Below are positions 27,746 through 34,883 of a stretch of DNA of 64,000 bases, piece after piece. The translations under genes were made by a program, and so were the position numbers. The stretch covers positions 170,564 to 234,563 of the forward strand of contig NZ_KQ947994.1 in assembly GCF_001513975.1 (NCBI RefSeq), read 5' to 3'. The notes beneath the pieces are model-generated. The model was not told the origin of the DNA, searched no databases, and saw only the letters and a program-made list of their open reading frames with translations. Origin of the DNA: Streptomyces curacoi (GTDB taxonomy: Bacteria; Actinomycetota; Actinomycetes; Streptomycetales; Streptomycetaceae). Every line of letters starts with the position of its first letter. Position 1 is the stretch's first letter.

Positions 27746-28344
27746 CCTCCGCTCCGGGCCCGCGACGGACCGTGGGCGGCGGCCGTGCGTTCGCCGTGCT
27801 GCTGGTGCTCACCGGGGCGGCCGGGCTGCTGGCCTCCTGGGTCATCACCCTCGACAAGTTCAAGCTGCTTCAGGACCCGGACTTCACCCCCGGCTGCAGC
27901 CTGAACCCGGTGCTGACCTGCGGCAGCGTGATGAAGAGCGAACAAGCCTCGGCCTTCGGGTTCCCCAACCCGATGCTGGGCCTGGTCGCCTACGGCATCG
28001 TGATCTGCGTCGGCGCGAGCCTGCTCGCCGGAGCCGCCTTCCCGCGCTGGTACTGGCTGGCCTTCGAGGCCGGATGCCTGTTCGGCATCGGGTTCGTCTC
28101 CTGGCTGCAGTTCGAGTCCCTGTACCGGATCAACGCCCTGTGCCTGTGGTGCTGCCTGGCCTGGCTCGCGACCATCCTGCTGTTCTGGTCCCTGACGTCC
28201 TTCCTCGTGCGGCACGGCCTGCTGCCCGCACCGGGCCCGGTGCGGAACTTCCTCGCGGAGTTCGGCTGGGTGCCTCCGCTGCTGCACATCGGCATCGTCG
28301 GGATGCTGATCCTGACCCGCTGGTGGGACTTCTGGACGAGCTGA
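27742..28344 (+). CDS. vitamin K epoxide reductase (VKOR) family membrane protein
   Basis: A 200-aa membrane protein with four to five transmembrane segments. VKOR residues are visible: loop cysteines C52 and C60 (PGCSLNPVLTCGSVM), the conserved Ser/Asn region FGFPNPMLG, and the quinone-site CxxC at C134-C137 (CLWC). In actinobacteria these enzymes regenerate DsbA-like oxidases and drive disulfide formation outside the membrane. GTG 27742 overlaps the GH16 stop (GTGA). The nearby disulfide-capable secreted proteins and tyrosinase may be clients, but that is only inference. Confidence 0.88.
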   Translation: MTSAPGPRRTVGGGRAFAVLLVLTGAAGLLASWVITLDKFKLLQDPDFTPGCSLNPVLTCGSVMKSEQASAFGFPNPMLGLVAYGIVICVGASLLAGAAFPRWYWLAFEAGCLFGIGFVSWLQFESLYRINALCLWCCLAWLATILLFWSLTSFLVRHGLLPAPGPVRNFLAEFGWVPPLLHIGIVGMLILTRWWDFWTS

Positions 28345-28434
28345 CCATTGCACCGTATGGGCGCTTCGGTGGTGACCGTGGAGCGTCCCCGTCGGTTACT
28401 CGTACGAACAGCCGAACCGTACGAGGAGTGAGCG

Positions 28435-28932
28435 ATGGCCGTCAGTGCAGACGGAGTGTCGGTGGGTGCGGTGCAGGGGGCGGGTCCCCGGGCGAGCGGC
28501 GCGCCGGCGGGGCGGACACGGCGGGAGGTGGCGCGGCTGCTGCTCGGCTCCGCCGCCGTGGCGTGCACGCCGGTGCTCGCCGCCTCCCGGCCCTCGCGGT
28601 CCGCGGACGAACAGCGGGACACCGGCACCGCCTTCGACGAGACCTACCGCGGCCGCCGGATCCAGGGCTTCCCGCTTCCCGCCGCGGGTCTCAGTGTGCT
28701 CGGGCTCGAATGGCGCGTCACCGTGGACGGCCGCCCGCTGCACCTGATGCGCCGGGCCGACGGCACCTGGCTGAGCATGATCGACCACTACAGCTGGTAC
28801 CGGACCCCGCTGGAGGCGACCCGCGCGGCCGTCGACGAACTCGGGCCCAGCCGGCGGCTGCGCGACCTGGCCCCCGGGCCGTTCGGCGGCGGGCACGCGC
28901 ACAGGGAGGCAGCACATGGTGTACGTGCGTAA
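28435..28932 (+). CDS. tyrosinase copper chaperone (MelC1/MelD1-like)
   Basis: A 165-aa caddie protein that delivers copper to and co-secretes the tyrosinase. The N-terminus has a twin-arginine-type signal (RTRREVARLLLGSAAV). The mature domain carries the family core YRGRRIQGFPLPA, LHLMRRADGTWLSMIDHYSWY and a His-rich C-terminus (GGHAHREAAHG). Its end overlaps the tyrosinase gene by 17 nt, the usual coupled arrangement. It lies just ahead of MelC2 and is needed for its maturation and Tat export in Streptomyces. Confidence 0.9.
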   Translation: MAVSADGVSVGAVQGAGPRASGAPAGRTRREVARLLLGSAAVACTPVLAASRPSRSADEQRDTGTAFDETYRGRRIQGFPLPAAGLSVLGLEWRVTVDGRPLHLMRRADGTWLSMIDHYSWYRTPLEATRAAVDELGPSRRLRDLAPGPFGGGHAHREAAHGVRA

Positions 28933-29776
28933 GAACGTGCGGAAGCTGACGCGCAGTGAGAGGCGGCGGTTCGTCGAGGCGCTGCTCGAACTCAAGCGGC
29001 GCGGTGAGTACGACGAGTTCGTACGGCTGCACATCGCCTTCTTCCGCGGGGACGGTGACACGGGTCTGCGCGCGGCCCATATGACGCCCTCCTTCCTGCC
29101 CTGGCACCGCAGGTTCGTGCTGGACCTGGAGAGCGCCCTGCAGAGTGTCGACGACTCGGTGACGGTGCCGTACTGGGACTGGACCCGGGACCGTTCGACC
29201 ACCGCCGTGCCGTGGACCGACGATCTGCTCGGCGGCAACGGGCGGCCGCGGGACCGGCAGGTGATGACCGGGCCGTTCGCCTACGTGACGGGCAACTGGA
29301 CCATCACGGAGAACATCACCAACGTCGAGTACCTCACCCGGGACCTGGGCCGCTCCCGTAACCCGATCGACCTGCCCACCCGGGCCGATCTGAACTGGGC
29401 GCTGAAGGACCCGGTGTACGACGTCGCCCCCTGGAACTCCACGGTCACCAAGGGCTTCCGCAACAAGATGGAGGGGTGGGGCAGCGACAGCAACCCCTGG
29501 CGCAACCACAACCGGGTGCATCGCTGGGTCGGGGGCGTCATGCTCGGCGGCGCGTCCGTCAACGATCCCGTCTTCTGGCTGGTCCACTCCTTCATGGACA
29601 TGCAGTGGACCCGCTGGCAGCGGCGCCACCGCAAACACCGCTATCTGCCCGCCAAGCCGCCCGGCCGGGGCAGCCGCCACTACGGCCGGATCGTCGCCCG
29701 GCACGAGCCGCTGCCGCCGTGGGACGTGACCCCGGACGAGCTGGAGGACATGTCCGAGATCTACCGGTACGCCTGA
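28916..29776 (+). CDS. tyrosinase (MelC2/MelD2-like)
   Basis: A 286-aa type-3 copper monophenol/o-diphenol oxidase. CuA ligands are in RLHIAFF, AAHMTPSF and LPWHRRF. CuB ligands are in NHNRVHRW and DPVFWLVHSFMD. In the common MelC2 the last motif reads WLHH, so the first His of that pair is Val here while the ligand His stays. The protein is slightly longer than MelC2 (about 273 aa) and has a basic C-terminal extension. It lacks its own signal, consistent with piggy-back export by the chaperone. It could be a secondary (MelD2-type) tyrosinase rather than the main melanin enzyme. Confidence 0.9.
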   Translation: MVYVRKNVRKLTRSERRRFVEALLELKRRGEYDEFVRLHIAFFRGDGDTGLRAAHMTPSFLPWHRRFVLDLESALQSVDDSVTVPYWDWTRDRSTTAVPWTDDLLGGNGRPRDRQVMTGPFAYVTGNWTITENITNVEYLTRDLGRSRNPIDLPTRADLNWALKDPVYDVAPWNSTVTKGFRNKMEGWGSDSNPWRNHNRVHRWVGGVMLGGASVNDPVFWLVHSFMDMQWTRWQRRHRKHRYLPAKPPGRGSRHYGRIVARHEPLPPWDVTPDELEDMSEIYRYA

Positions 29777-29837
29777 GACCCGGCGCGCGGAAAAAAAATC
29801 CCTCAGCCCCGCGGCGGGCGTCCACTAGCCTCCCGGC

Positions 29838-30428
29838 ATGGCAACCGATCCGACGGAACAACTGGTCCGGCTGTTCGCCGAGGAGAGCCGGGTGCGCGCC
29901 TTCGCCGCGGTCGCGCTGGGCGCGGGCAGTGCCGAGCAGGTCGCCCGGGCGGCGGGGCTGTCGCCGAAGGAGACCGCGACGGCGCTGCGGCGGCTGCGGG
30001 AGCAGGGCGTGGTGACGGCGGCGGACGACGGGGAGCTGGGCGTCGCCTACGGCCTGTTCAAGCAGTACGCGCGATCGGCGGCGCAACGGGAGAACGACTC
30101 CGAGGCCGCCGAGAGCCCCGCCTCCGGGGACGAGCGGACCGACATGGTCGTACGGACCTTCGTCCGGGACGGCCGGCTGGTCCGGCTGCCCGCGCAGTGG
30201 GCCCGCAAGAAGCTGGTACTGCGGTACATCGCCGATCGGACCTTCGAGCCGGGCGTCGAGTACCCGGAGCGGACCGTCGACGACAAGCTGCGCGCCTGGT
30301 GCGAGGACAGCGACGACATAGACCATGTGACACTCCGGCGCTACCTGGTGGACCTGCACCATCTGCACCGGAGCGAGGGCGTCTACCGACGGCCGGGCGG
30401 GGAGACCGAGTCCGCCGGTATCGCCTGA
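29838..30428 (+). CDS. DUF2087 protein with N-terminal ArsR-like HTH
   Basis: A 196-aa protein. Residues about 5-60 form a winged-helix-like domain (VRAFAAVALGAGSAEQVARAAGLSPKETATALRRLREQGVV). A charged linker (about 75-100) leads to a DUF2087 domain (FVRDGRLVRLPAQWARKKLVLRYIADRTFEPGVEYPERTVDDKL...DHVTLRRYLVD). The family is probably regulatory, but its role is not established. It is monocistronic, convergent with the following dehydrogenase, and preceded by an A-rich run at 29789. Confidence 0.82.
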   Translation: MATDPTEQLVRLFAEESRVRAFAAVALGAGSAEQVARAAGLSPKETATALRRLREQGVVTAADDGELGVAYGLFKQYARSAAQRENDSEAAESPASGDERTDMVVRTFVRDGRLVRLPAQWARKKLVLRYIADRTFEPGVEYPERTVDDKLRAWCEDSDDIDHVTLRRYLVDLHHLHRSEGVYRRPGGETESAGIA

Positions 30429-30437
30429 CCGCCGCCG

Positions 30438-31397
30438 TCAGGGCAGCCGGCGTACCGGTGTGCCCGCCAGGTAGGCCTGGATGTCCTCGACGGCCTGACC
30501 GTAGTACGTGGCGTAGTTGGCCTGGGAGACATAGCCCAGGTGGGGTGTGGCGAGCAGGCGGGGGGCGGTGCGCATCGGGTGGTCGGTGGGGAGGGGCTCG
30601 ACGTCGAAGACGTCGATGCCGGCGCCGGCGATGCGGCCCTCGTGCAAGGCGGCGAGCAGGGCGTCCTGGTCGACGATCGCCGCGCGTGAGGTGTTGATCA
30701 GATACGCCGCCGGCTTGAGGAGGGCGAGTTCGGGCGCGCCGAGCAGGCCGCGGGTGCGGTCGCTGAGGGCCAGGTGGACGGAGACGAAGTCGCTCTCGGC
30801 GAGCAGCTCCTCCTTGGAGGCGGCCAGGTGGACGCCGACCTCGTCGGCGTACTCCTTGGTGAGGTTCTGGCTCCAGGCGCTGACGTGCATGCCGAAGGCG
30901 AGGCCGACCTGGGCCACCCGGCTGCCGATCTTGCCCAGGCCCAGCAGCCCGAGGCGGCGGCCGTGCAGATCGGCGCCTACCGTGCTCTGCCAAGGACCGC
31001 CGGAGCGCAGGGCGCCGTTCTCCTGGACGATGCCGCGGGCGAGGCCCAGCAGCAGGGCCCAGGTGAGTTCGACGGGCGGGGTCGAGGAGCTGGCCGTACC
31101 GCAGACGGTGACGCCGTGCGCCTCGGCGGCGGCGTAGTCGATGACCGAGTTGCGCATGCCGGAGGCGATCAGCAGCTTCAGCCGGGGCAGACGGGCGATC
31201 AGGGAGGCGGGGAAGGGGACGCGTTCGCGCAGGGTGACGACGATGTCGAAGTCGGCGAGGGCCGCGGCCAGGGTGTCCTCGTCGGGGAAGTGGGTGGTGA
31301 AGGGGACGACCTCCACGTCGTCCGCGAGCGGGGACCAGTCGGCGACCTCGGTCGCCACGTTCTGGAAGTCGTCGAGCACAGCACAGCGCAGCCGCAC
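30438..31397 (-). CDS. D-2-hydroxyacid dehydrogenase family protein
   Basis: A 319-aa NAD(P)-dependent 2-hydroxyacid dehydrogenase. It has the cofactor motif GLLGLGKIGSRVAQVGLAFG, catalytic Arg in NTSRAAIVDQD, Glu in GIDVFDVEPLP and His in ATPHLGYVS. I choose GTG 31397 because AAAGGA lies about 10 nt upstream and homology starts there (RLRCAVLDDFQN). The ATG at 31439 has no RBS. The substrate is unknown; relatives reduce glyoxylate or hydroxypyruvate-like acids or act on phosphoglycerate. Confidence 0.88.
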   Translation of the reverse strand: MRLRCAVLDDFQNVATEVADWSPLADDVEVVPFTTHFPDEDTLAAALADFDIVVTLRERVPFPASLIARLPRLKLLIASGMRNSVIDYAAAEAHGVTVCGTASSSTPPVELTWALLLGLARGIVQENGALRSGGPWQSTVGADLHGRRLGLLGLGKIGSRVAQVGLAFGMHVSAWSQNLTKEYADEVGVHLAASKEELLAESDFVSVHLALSDRTRGLLGAPELALLKPAAYLINTSRAAIVDQDALLAALHEGRIAGAGIDVFDVEPLPTDHPMRTAPRLLATPHLGYVSQANYATYYGQAVEDIQAYLAGTPVRRLP

Positions 31398-31669
31398 GGT
31401 GGGGGTCCTTTCGTGGGGTGTCAGGGGCATTGTCGCCAACGCGCCGGGCCGGACGGGATGCCGGGCGGCGAGATGCGGGGCGAGGTGGTCGCGGAGGCGT
31501 TCACCGCGTACTCGCGGAAGACGTGCTGTCCTGCCTGGTCAGAGAGCTTCCTCTGCCGGGTGCGCGCACCCTCACGTCGCGTGTTGAGAACCCTTGTGGA
31601 TCGCACGTAACTTACTCGCGGGCGGCGTCGCCTCGCTGCGGACCGCCGGCCGAGAGGGAGGGACCCGCC

Positions 31670-32638
31670 TTGTCACCGCGCATCCTCATCACCGGGGCCA
31701 GTGGTTTCATCGGGGGCCATACGGCCGCCGCGGCCCTCGGGACCCTCGATGGCGCCACGCCGTCCTCGATCCGCCTCATGCTGCGCAACCCCGATGCGGG
31801 GGCGGGGACTTGGGGCAGCGGTCCCGGCGCCGGCTCCCGCGCGGTGGACGTCGTGCGGGGCGACCTGGCCGATCCCGGGTCCCTGCGCGGGATCTGCGAC
31901 GGCGTCGACGTCGTCCTGCACTGTGCCTCGTACATCGGCGGCGACGAACGCGCCGCCGTCACCGTCAACGATCACGGGACGCGTGCCCTCGTGGCGGAGG
32001 CGGCGCGCGCGGGTGTGGGACGCGTGGTCTATGTGAGCACGGCCGCGGTCTACGGGAGAGGGCCGTTCCGCGCCGCGCTCCCGGACCGGTTGCCGCCCGC
32101 TCCGGCGTCACCGACCAGCCGCTCCCGCGCCGCCGCCGAGCGGCATGTGCTGGACGCGGGCGGGGTCGTCCTGCGCCCGCACCTGGTGCTCGGGCCGGGG
32201 GACCGGTGGGTGGTGCCCGGCCTGGTCACCCTGCTGGGGCTGCTCTCGGCGGGTCTGAGGGGAGGCACCGCCCGGCACTCCGTCGTCGACGTCCGGGCGT
32301 TGGGGCGCGCGGTGGTCGCCGCGGGGCTCTCGGACCGGGACCTCGCGGGCGCGCATCACGTCAACCACCCGGATCCGGTGGGCACTTCGGAGCTGCTCGA
32401 CACCGTGGCCGACCTGCTCGGCCTGCGTCTGCCGGGTGCGCCGCCGACCGTCGACGAGGCCCGCGCACGGCTCGCCGGGCAGCCGCGGGGGCTGCATCAC
32501 CTCGGCATGCTCGCCGTGGACCACTGGTTCGCGGACGACGGCTTCTGGAGCGGTGTCGGGGTCGGTCCCGGGGCGGGGTTCGCAAAGTCGCTGGCTGAAC
32601 ACGCCGCGTGGTACCGGGAGTTCCTCGGGCAGCGGTGA
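31670..32638 (+). CDS. NAD-dependent epimerase/dehydratase family protein
   Basis: A 322-aa extended short-chain dehydrogenase with N-terminal NAD motif GASGFIGG and active-site region YVSTAAVYG. I use TTG 31670 because GGGAGGGA precedes it by about 7 nt and the Rossmann strand (PRILITGASG) starts immediately after. Upstream in-frame sequence to 31418 is not protein-like. The substrate is unknown; a nucleotide-sugar or terpenoid/steroid-like ketone is possible. A short tandem repeat spans its stop codon. Confidence 0.8.
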   Translation: MSPRILITGASGFIGGHTAAAALGTLDGATPSSIRLMLRNPDAGAGTWGSGPGAGSRAVDVVRGDLADPGSLRGICDGVDVVLHCASYIGGDERAAVTVNDHGTRALVAEAARAGVGRVVYVSTAAVYGRGPFRAALPDRLPPAPASPTSRSRAAAERHVLDAGGVVLRPHLVLGPGDRWVVPGLVTLLGLLSAGLRGGTARHSVVDVRALGRAVVAAGLSDRDLAGAHHVNHPDPVGTSELLDTVADLLGLRLPGAPPTVDEARARLAGQPRGLHHLGMLAVDHWFADDGFWSGVGVGPGAGFAKSLAEHAAWYREFLGQR

Positions 32639-32687
32639 CGAGGTGATGCGGTGACGAGGTGATGCGGTGACGCGGTGGCGAGGTGAT
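32632..32687 (+). repeat. 16-bp tandem repeat over the epimerase stop
   Basis: GCGGTGACGAGGTGAT occurs twice in perfect tandem (32632-32647, 32648-32663). A third copy (32664-32687) is interrupted by 8 bp. The first copy contains the epimerase TGA stop. Confidence 0.85.
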
Positions 32688-32698
32688 ACAGCAGTGTC

Positions 32699-33487
32699 AT
32701 GGATACCCAACGCGCATTGACGGGCAAGGTCGCACTGGTCACCGGGGCCGGGCGGGGCATCGGCAGAGCCATCGCGGCGCGGCTCGCCCGGGACGGGGCT
32801 CTGGTCGCCGTCCACTACGGCCGCAGCGAGGCCGCCGCCCATGAGGTGGTGGCGGAGATACGGAAGAACGGTGGGCGGGCCTTCCCCGTGGGAGCGGAGC
32901 TCGGGGTGCCCGGCGACGCCGCCGCGGTCTTCGAGGCCTTCGACGCCGGTCTGGGCGAGCGGACGGACGCGGCGGCGGACGCCGAGGGCTCGCTCGACAT
33001 CCTGGTGAACAACGCGGGGGTGAGCGGCTCGGGGCCGGTGGGGGAGGCGGTTCCCGAGGTCTTCGACCGGATGATCGCCGTCAACGCCAAGGCCCCGTTC
33101 TTCCTGGTGCAGAGCGCGCTGCCGCGGATGCGGGACGGCGGGCGCATCATCAACATCTCCTCGCTCGCCTCACGGCACGCGTTCCCCGAGTCCCTCGCGT
33201 ACGCCATGTCCAAAGGGGCGCTGGACACGATGACGCTGTGCCTGGCGAAGGAACTCGGCGCCCGTGGCATCACCGTCAACACGGTCGCGCCCGGCTTCAT
33301 CGAGACGGACATGAACGCCCGGCGCAGGGCGACCCCCGAGGCGCGCGCCGCGCTGGCCGCGCGCTCCGTCTTCGACCGCATCGGCAGGCCTTCCGACGTG
33401 GCCGACGTGGTGGCGTTCCTCGCCTCCGACGACGCCCGCTGGGTCACCGGCCAGTACCTCGACGTCAGCGGGGGCACGGACCTGTGA
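32699..33487 (+). CDS. SDR-family oxidoreductase (3-oxoacyl-ACP reductase-like)
   Basis: A 262-aa classical short-chain dehydrogenase: cofactor motif TGAGRGIGRA, NNAG motif, catalytic Ser in NISSLAS, YAMSK (Tyr and Lys), and PGFIETDMN after the active site. An insertion around ERTDAAADAEGS lengthens the region before the NNAG motif. It is an NAD(P)H carbonyl reductase of unknown substrate. The neighbouring epimerase-like gene on the same strand might be co-transcribed, although the repeat separates them. Confidence 0.87.
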   Translation: MDTQRALTGKVALVTGAGRGIGRAIAARLARDGALVAVHYGRSEAAAHEVVAEIRKNGGRAFPVGAELGVPGDAAAVFEAFDAGLGERTDAAADAEGSLDILVNNAGVSGSGPVGEAVPEVFDRMIAVNAKAPFFLVQSALPRMRDGGRIINISSLASRHAFPESLAYAMSKGALDTMTLCLAKELGARGITVNTVAPGFIETDMNARRRATPEARAALAARSVFDRIGRPSDVADVVAFLASDDARWVTGQYLDVSGGTDL

Positions 33488-33657
33488 CCTGACCGGCGTT
33501 TCTCCTGCCCCGGCCGGTGCGCGGTGGTCGGACCAGCGTGGCCGGGCGGATGTGTGTGGCCGGCTCACCTGTTGTCGGCGGACCCCCCGACCGCACCGTG
33601 AAAGCACCCCCTCCGCTCTGGAGAACAGCGGGGGTGCCGAGTTAGGGGGTCCTGGAG

Positions 33658-34845
33658 ATGACTGCCGTGAACGCCGTACGACGCCTTCAACCGGAGGTGC
33701 CGGACGCCACCGTCGCCGAGCTGTGCGCCGAACTGTTCGCCCTGCTGCCGCGTGCGGACCAGCGGGAGAAGGGGGCGCAGTATCTGTACGGCCTGCTGAC
33801 GGCCGACGGACGCAAGACCGTGCGCAACATCGCCGCCCATGTCGGGGGCGGTTCGGCCGAGCAGAGCCTGCATCACTTCGTGTCCGCGTCCACCTGGGAC
33901 TGGATGCCCGTGCGGGCCGCGCTGTGCCGGTATCTGGAGCGGGTGCTGCGGCCACGCGCCTTCGTGGCCCGGCCGCTCGTCATCCCGAAGGCGGGACGGC
34001 ACTCGGTCGGTGTGGCCCGGCGGTTCGTGCCCAGCCTCGGGCAGGTCGTCAACAGCCAGGAGGCGCTGGGCATCTGGGCCGTCCATGAGGAGGGGAGCGC
34101 GCCGGTGCACTGGCGGCTGATGTGCCACGAGGAGCGCCGCAGTGCCGGCACCGTCCTCGGGCGGCTGCGGGCCGGCGCCGAACATCCCACGGTCACGGAC
34201 GCGGAGTGTGTCGCGGCCACCGCTCTGGAGGTGCGCGAGTGGGGTCTGGGCACACCCCGCCCCGTTGTGGTGGACCTTCCGGACTGCGATCCGCGTGCTC
34301 TCGTACGCCTCTTCGCCGAGGAGCGGATGCCGCTGCTGGCCGCCGTCAGCGGAGCCACCCGGGTGACGATCGCCGATCGCGGCCGACTGCCCGGCGACAC
34401 CGACCGGGAGGTCTCCGCGCAGCAGCTGCTGAAGATGATCCGGGCCATGCGCCGGCCGGTCAGCTGGCGGGACCCGGAGCACGGCGTGACCCGTACGAGC
34501 CTGGTGGCCACCGTCCAGGTCACCCTGGCGCCGTCGTCGGAGCGGGTGCTGCTGATCGGCGAGTGGAGCGATCCGCACGGCTGGCCGCAGCGGTACTGGA
34601 TCAGCAATCTGACCGCGGGTCCCGCGGGTGCGCTGCTGCGGCTGACGAAGCTGGCGCTGCGTGCCGAGACCGACTTCAACCGGATCTCGGTGCCGGTCGG
34701 ACTCGTCGACTTCGAGGGCCGTTCCTTCAACGGCTGGCACCGGCACATCACCCTGGCCTCGGCCGCCCACGCCGTACGCGCTCTCACGGCGGCCCCGGGG
34801 ATGAACGAACCGGCACACGACGACAGCGGCCTGCGGACCGCCTGA
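33658..34845 (+). CDS. IS701-type transposase homologue with degenerate active site
   Basis: A 395-aa protein aligned by eye with IS701-family DDE transposases: N-terminal RADQREKGAQYLYGLLTADGRKTVRNIA and C-terminal GWHRHITLASAAHAVRAL are typical. The first catalytic motif, normally VDxTGFxKKG, reads VIPKAGRHSVG, so the first Asp and the following Lys pair are missing. An Asp in VVVDLPDCD and a Glu in RAETDF remain near the other two sites. I see no terminal inverted repeats or target duplication. The frame is intact and codon use is normal, so it looks like a retained, non-mobile derivative. Confidence 0.75.
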   Translation: MTAVNAVRRLQPEVPDATVAELCAELFALLPRADQREKGAQYLYGLLTADGRKTVRNIAAHVGGGSAEQSLHHFVSASTWDWMPVRAALCRYLERVLRPRAFVARPLVIPKAGRHSVGVARRFVPSLGQVVNSQEALGIWAVHEEGSAPVHWRLMCHEERRSAGTVLGRLRAGAEHPTVTDAECVAATALEVREWGLGTPRPVVVDLPDCDPRALVRLFAEERMPLLAAVSGATRVTIADRGRLPGDTDREVSAQQLLKMIRAMRRPVSWRDPEHGVTRTSLVATVQVTLAPSSERVLLIGEWSDPHGWPQRYWISNLTAGPAGALLRLTKLALRAETDFNRISVPVGLVDFEGRSFNGWHRHITLASAAHAVRALTAAPGMNEPAHDDSGLRTA

Positions 34846-34883
34846 CCCGGGTGGGCCGCGCCCGTCCCCGGACACCGTCGCCG

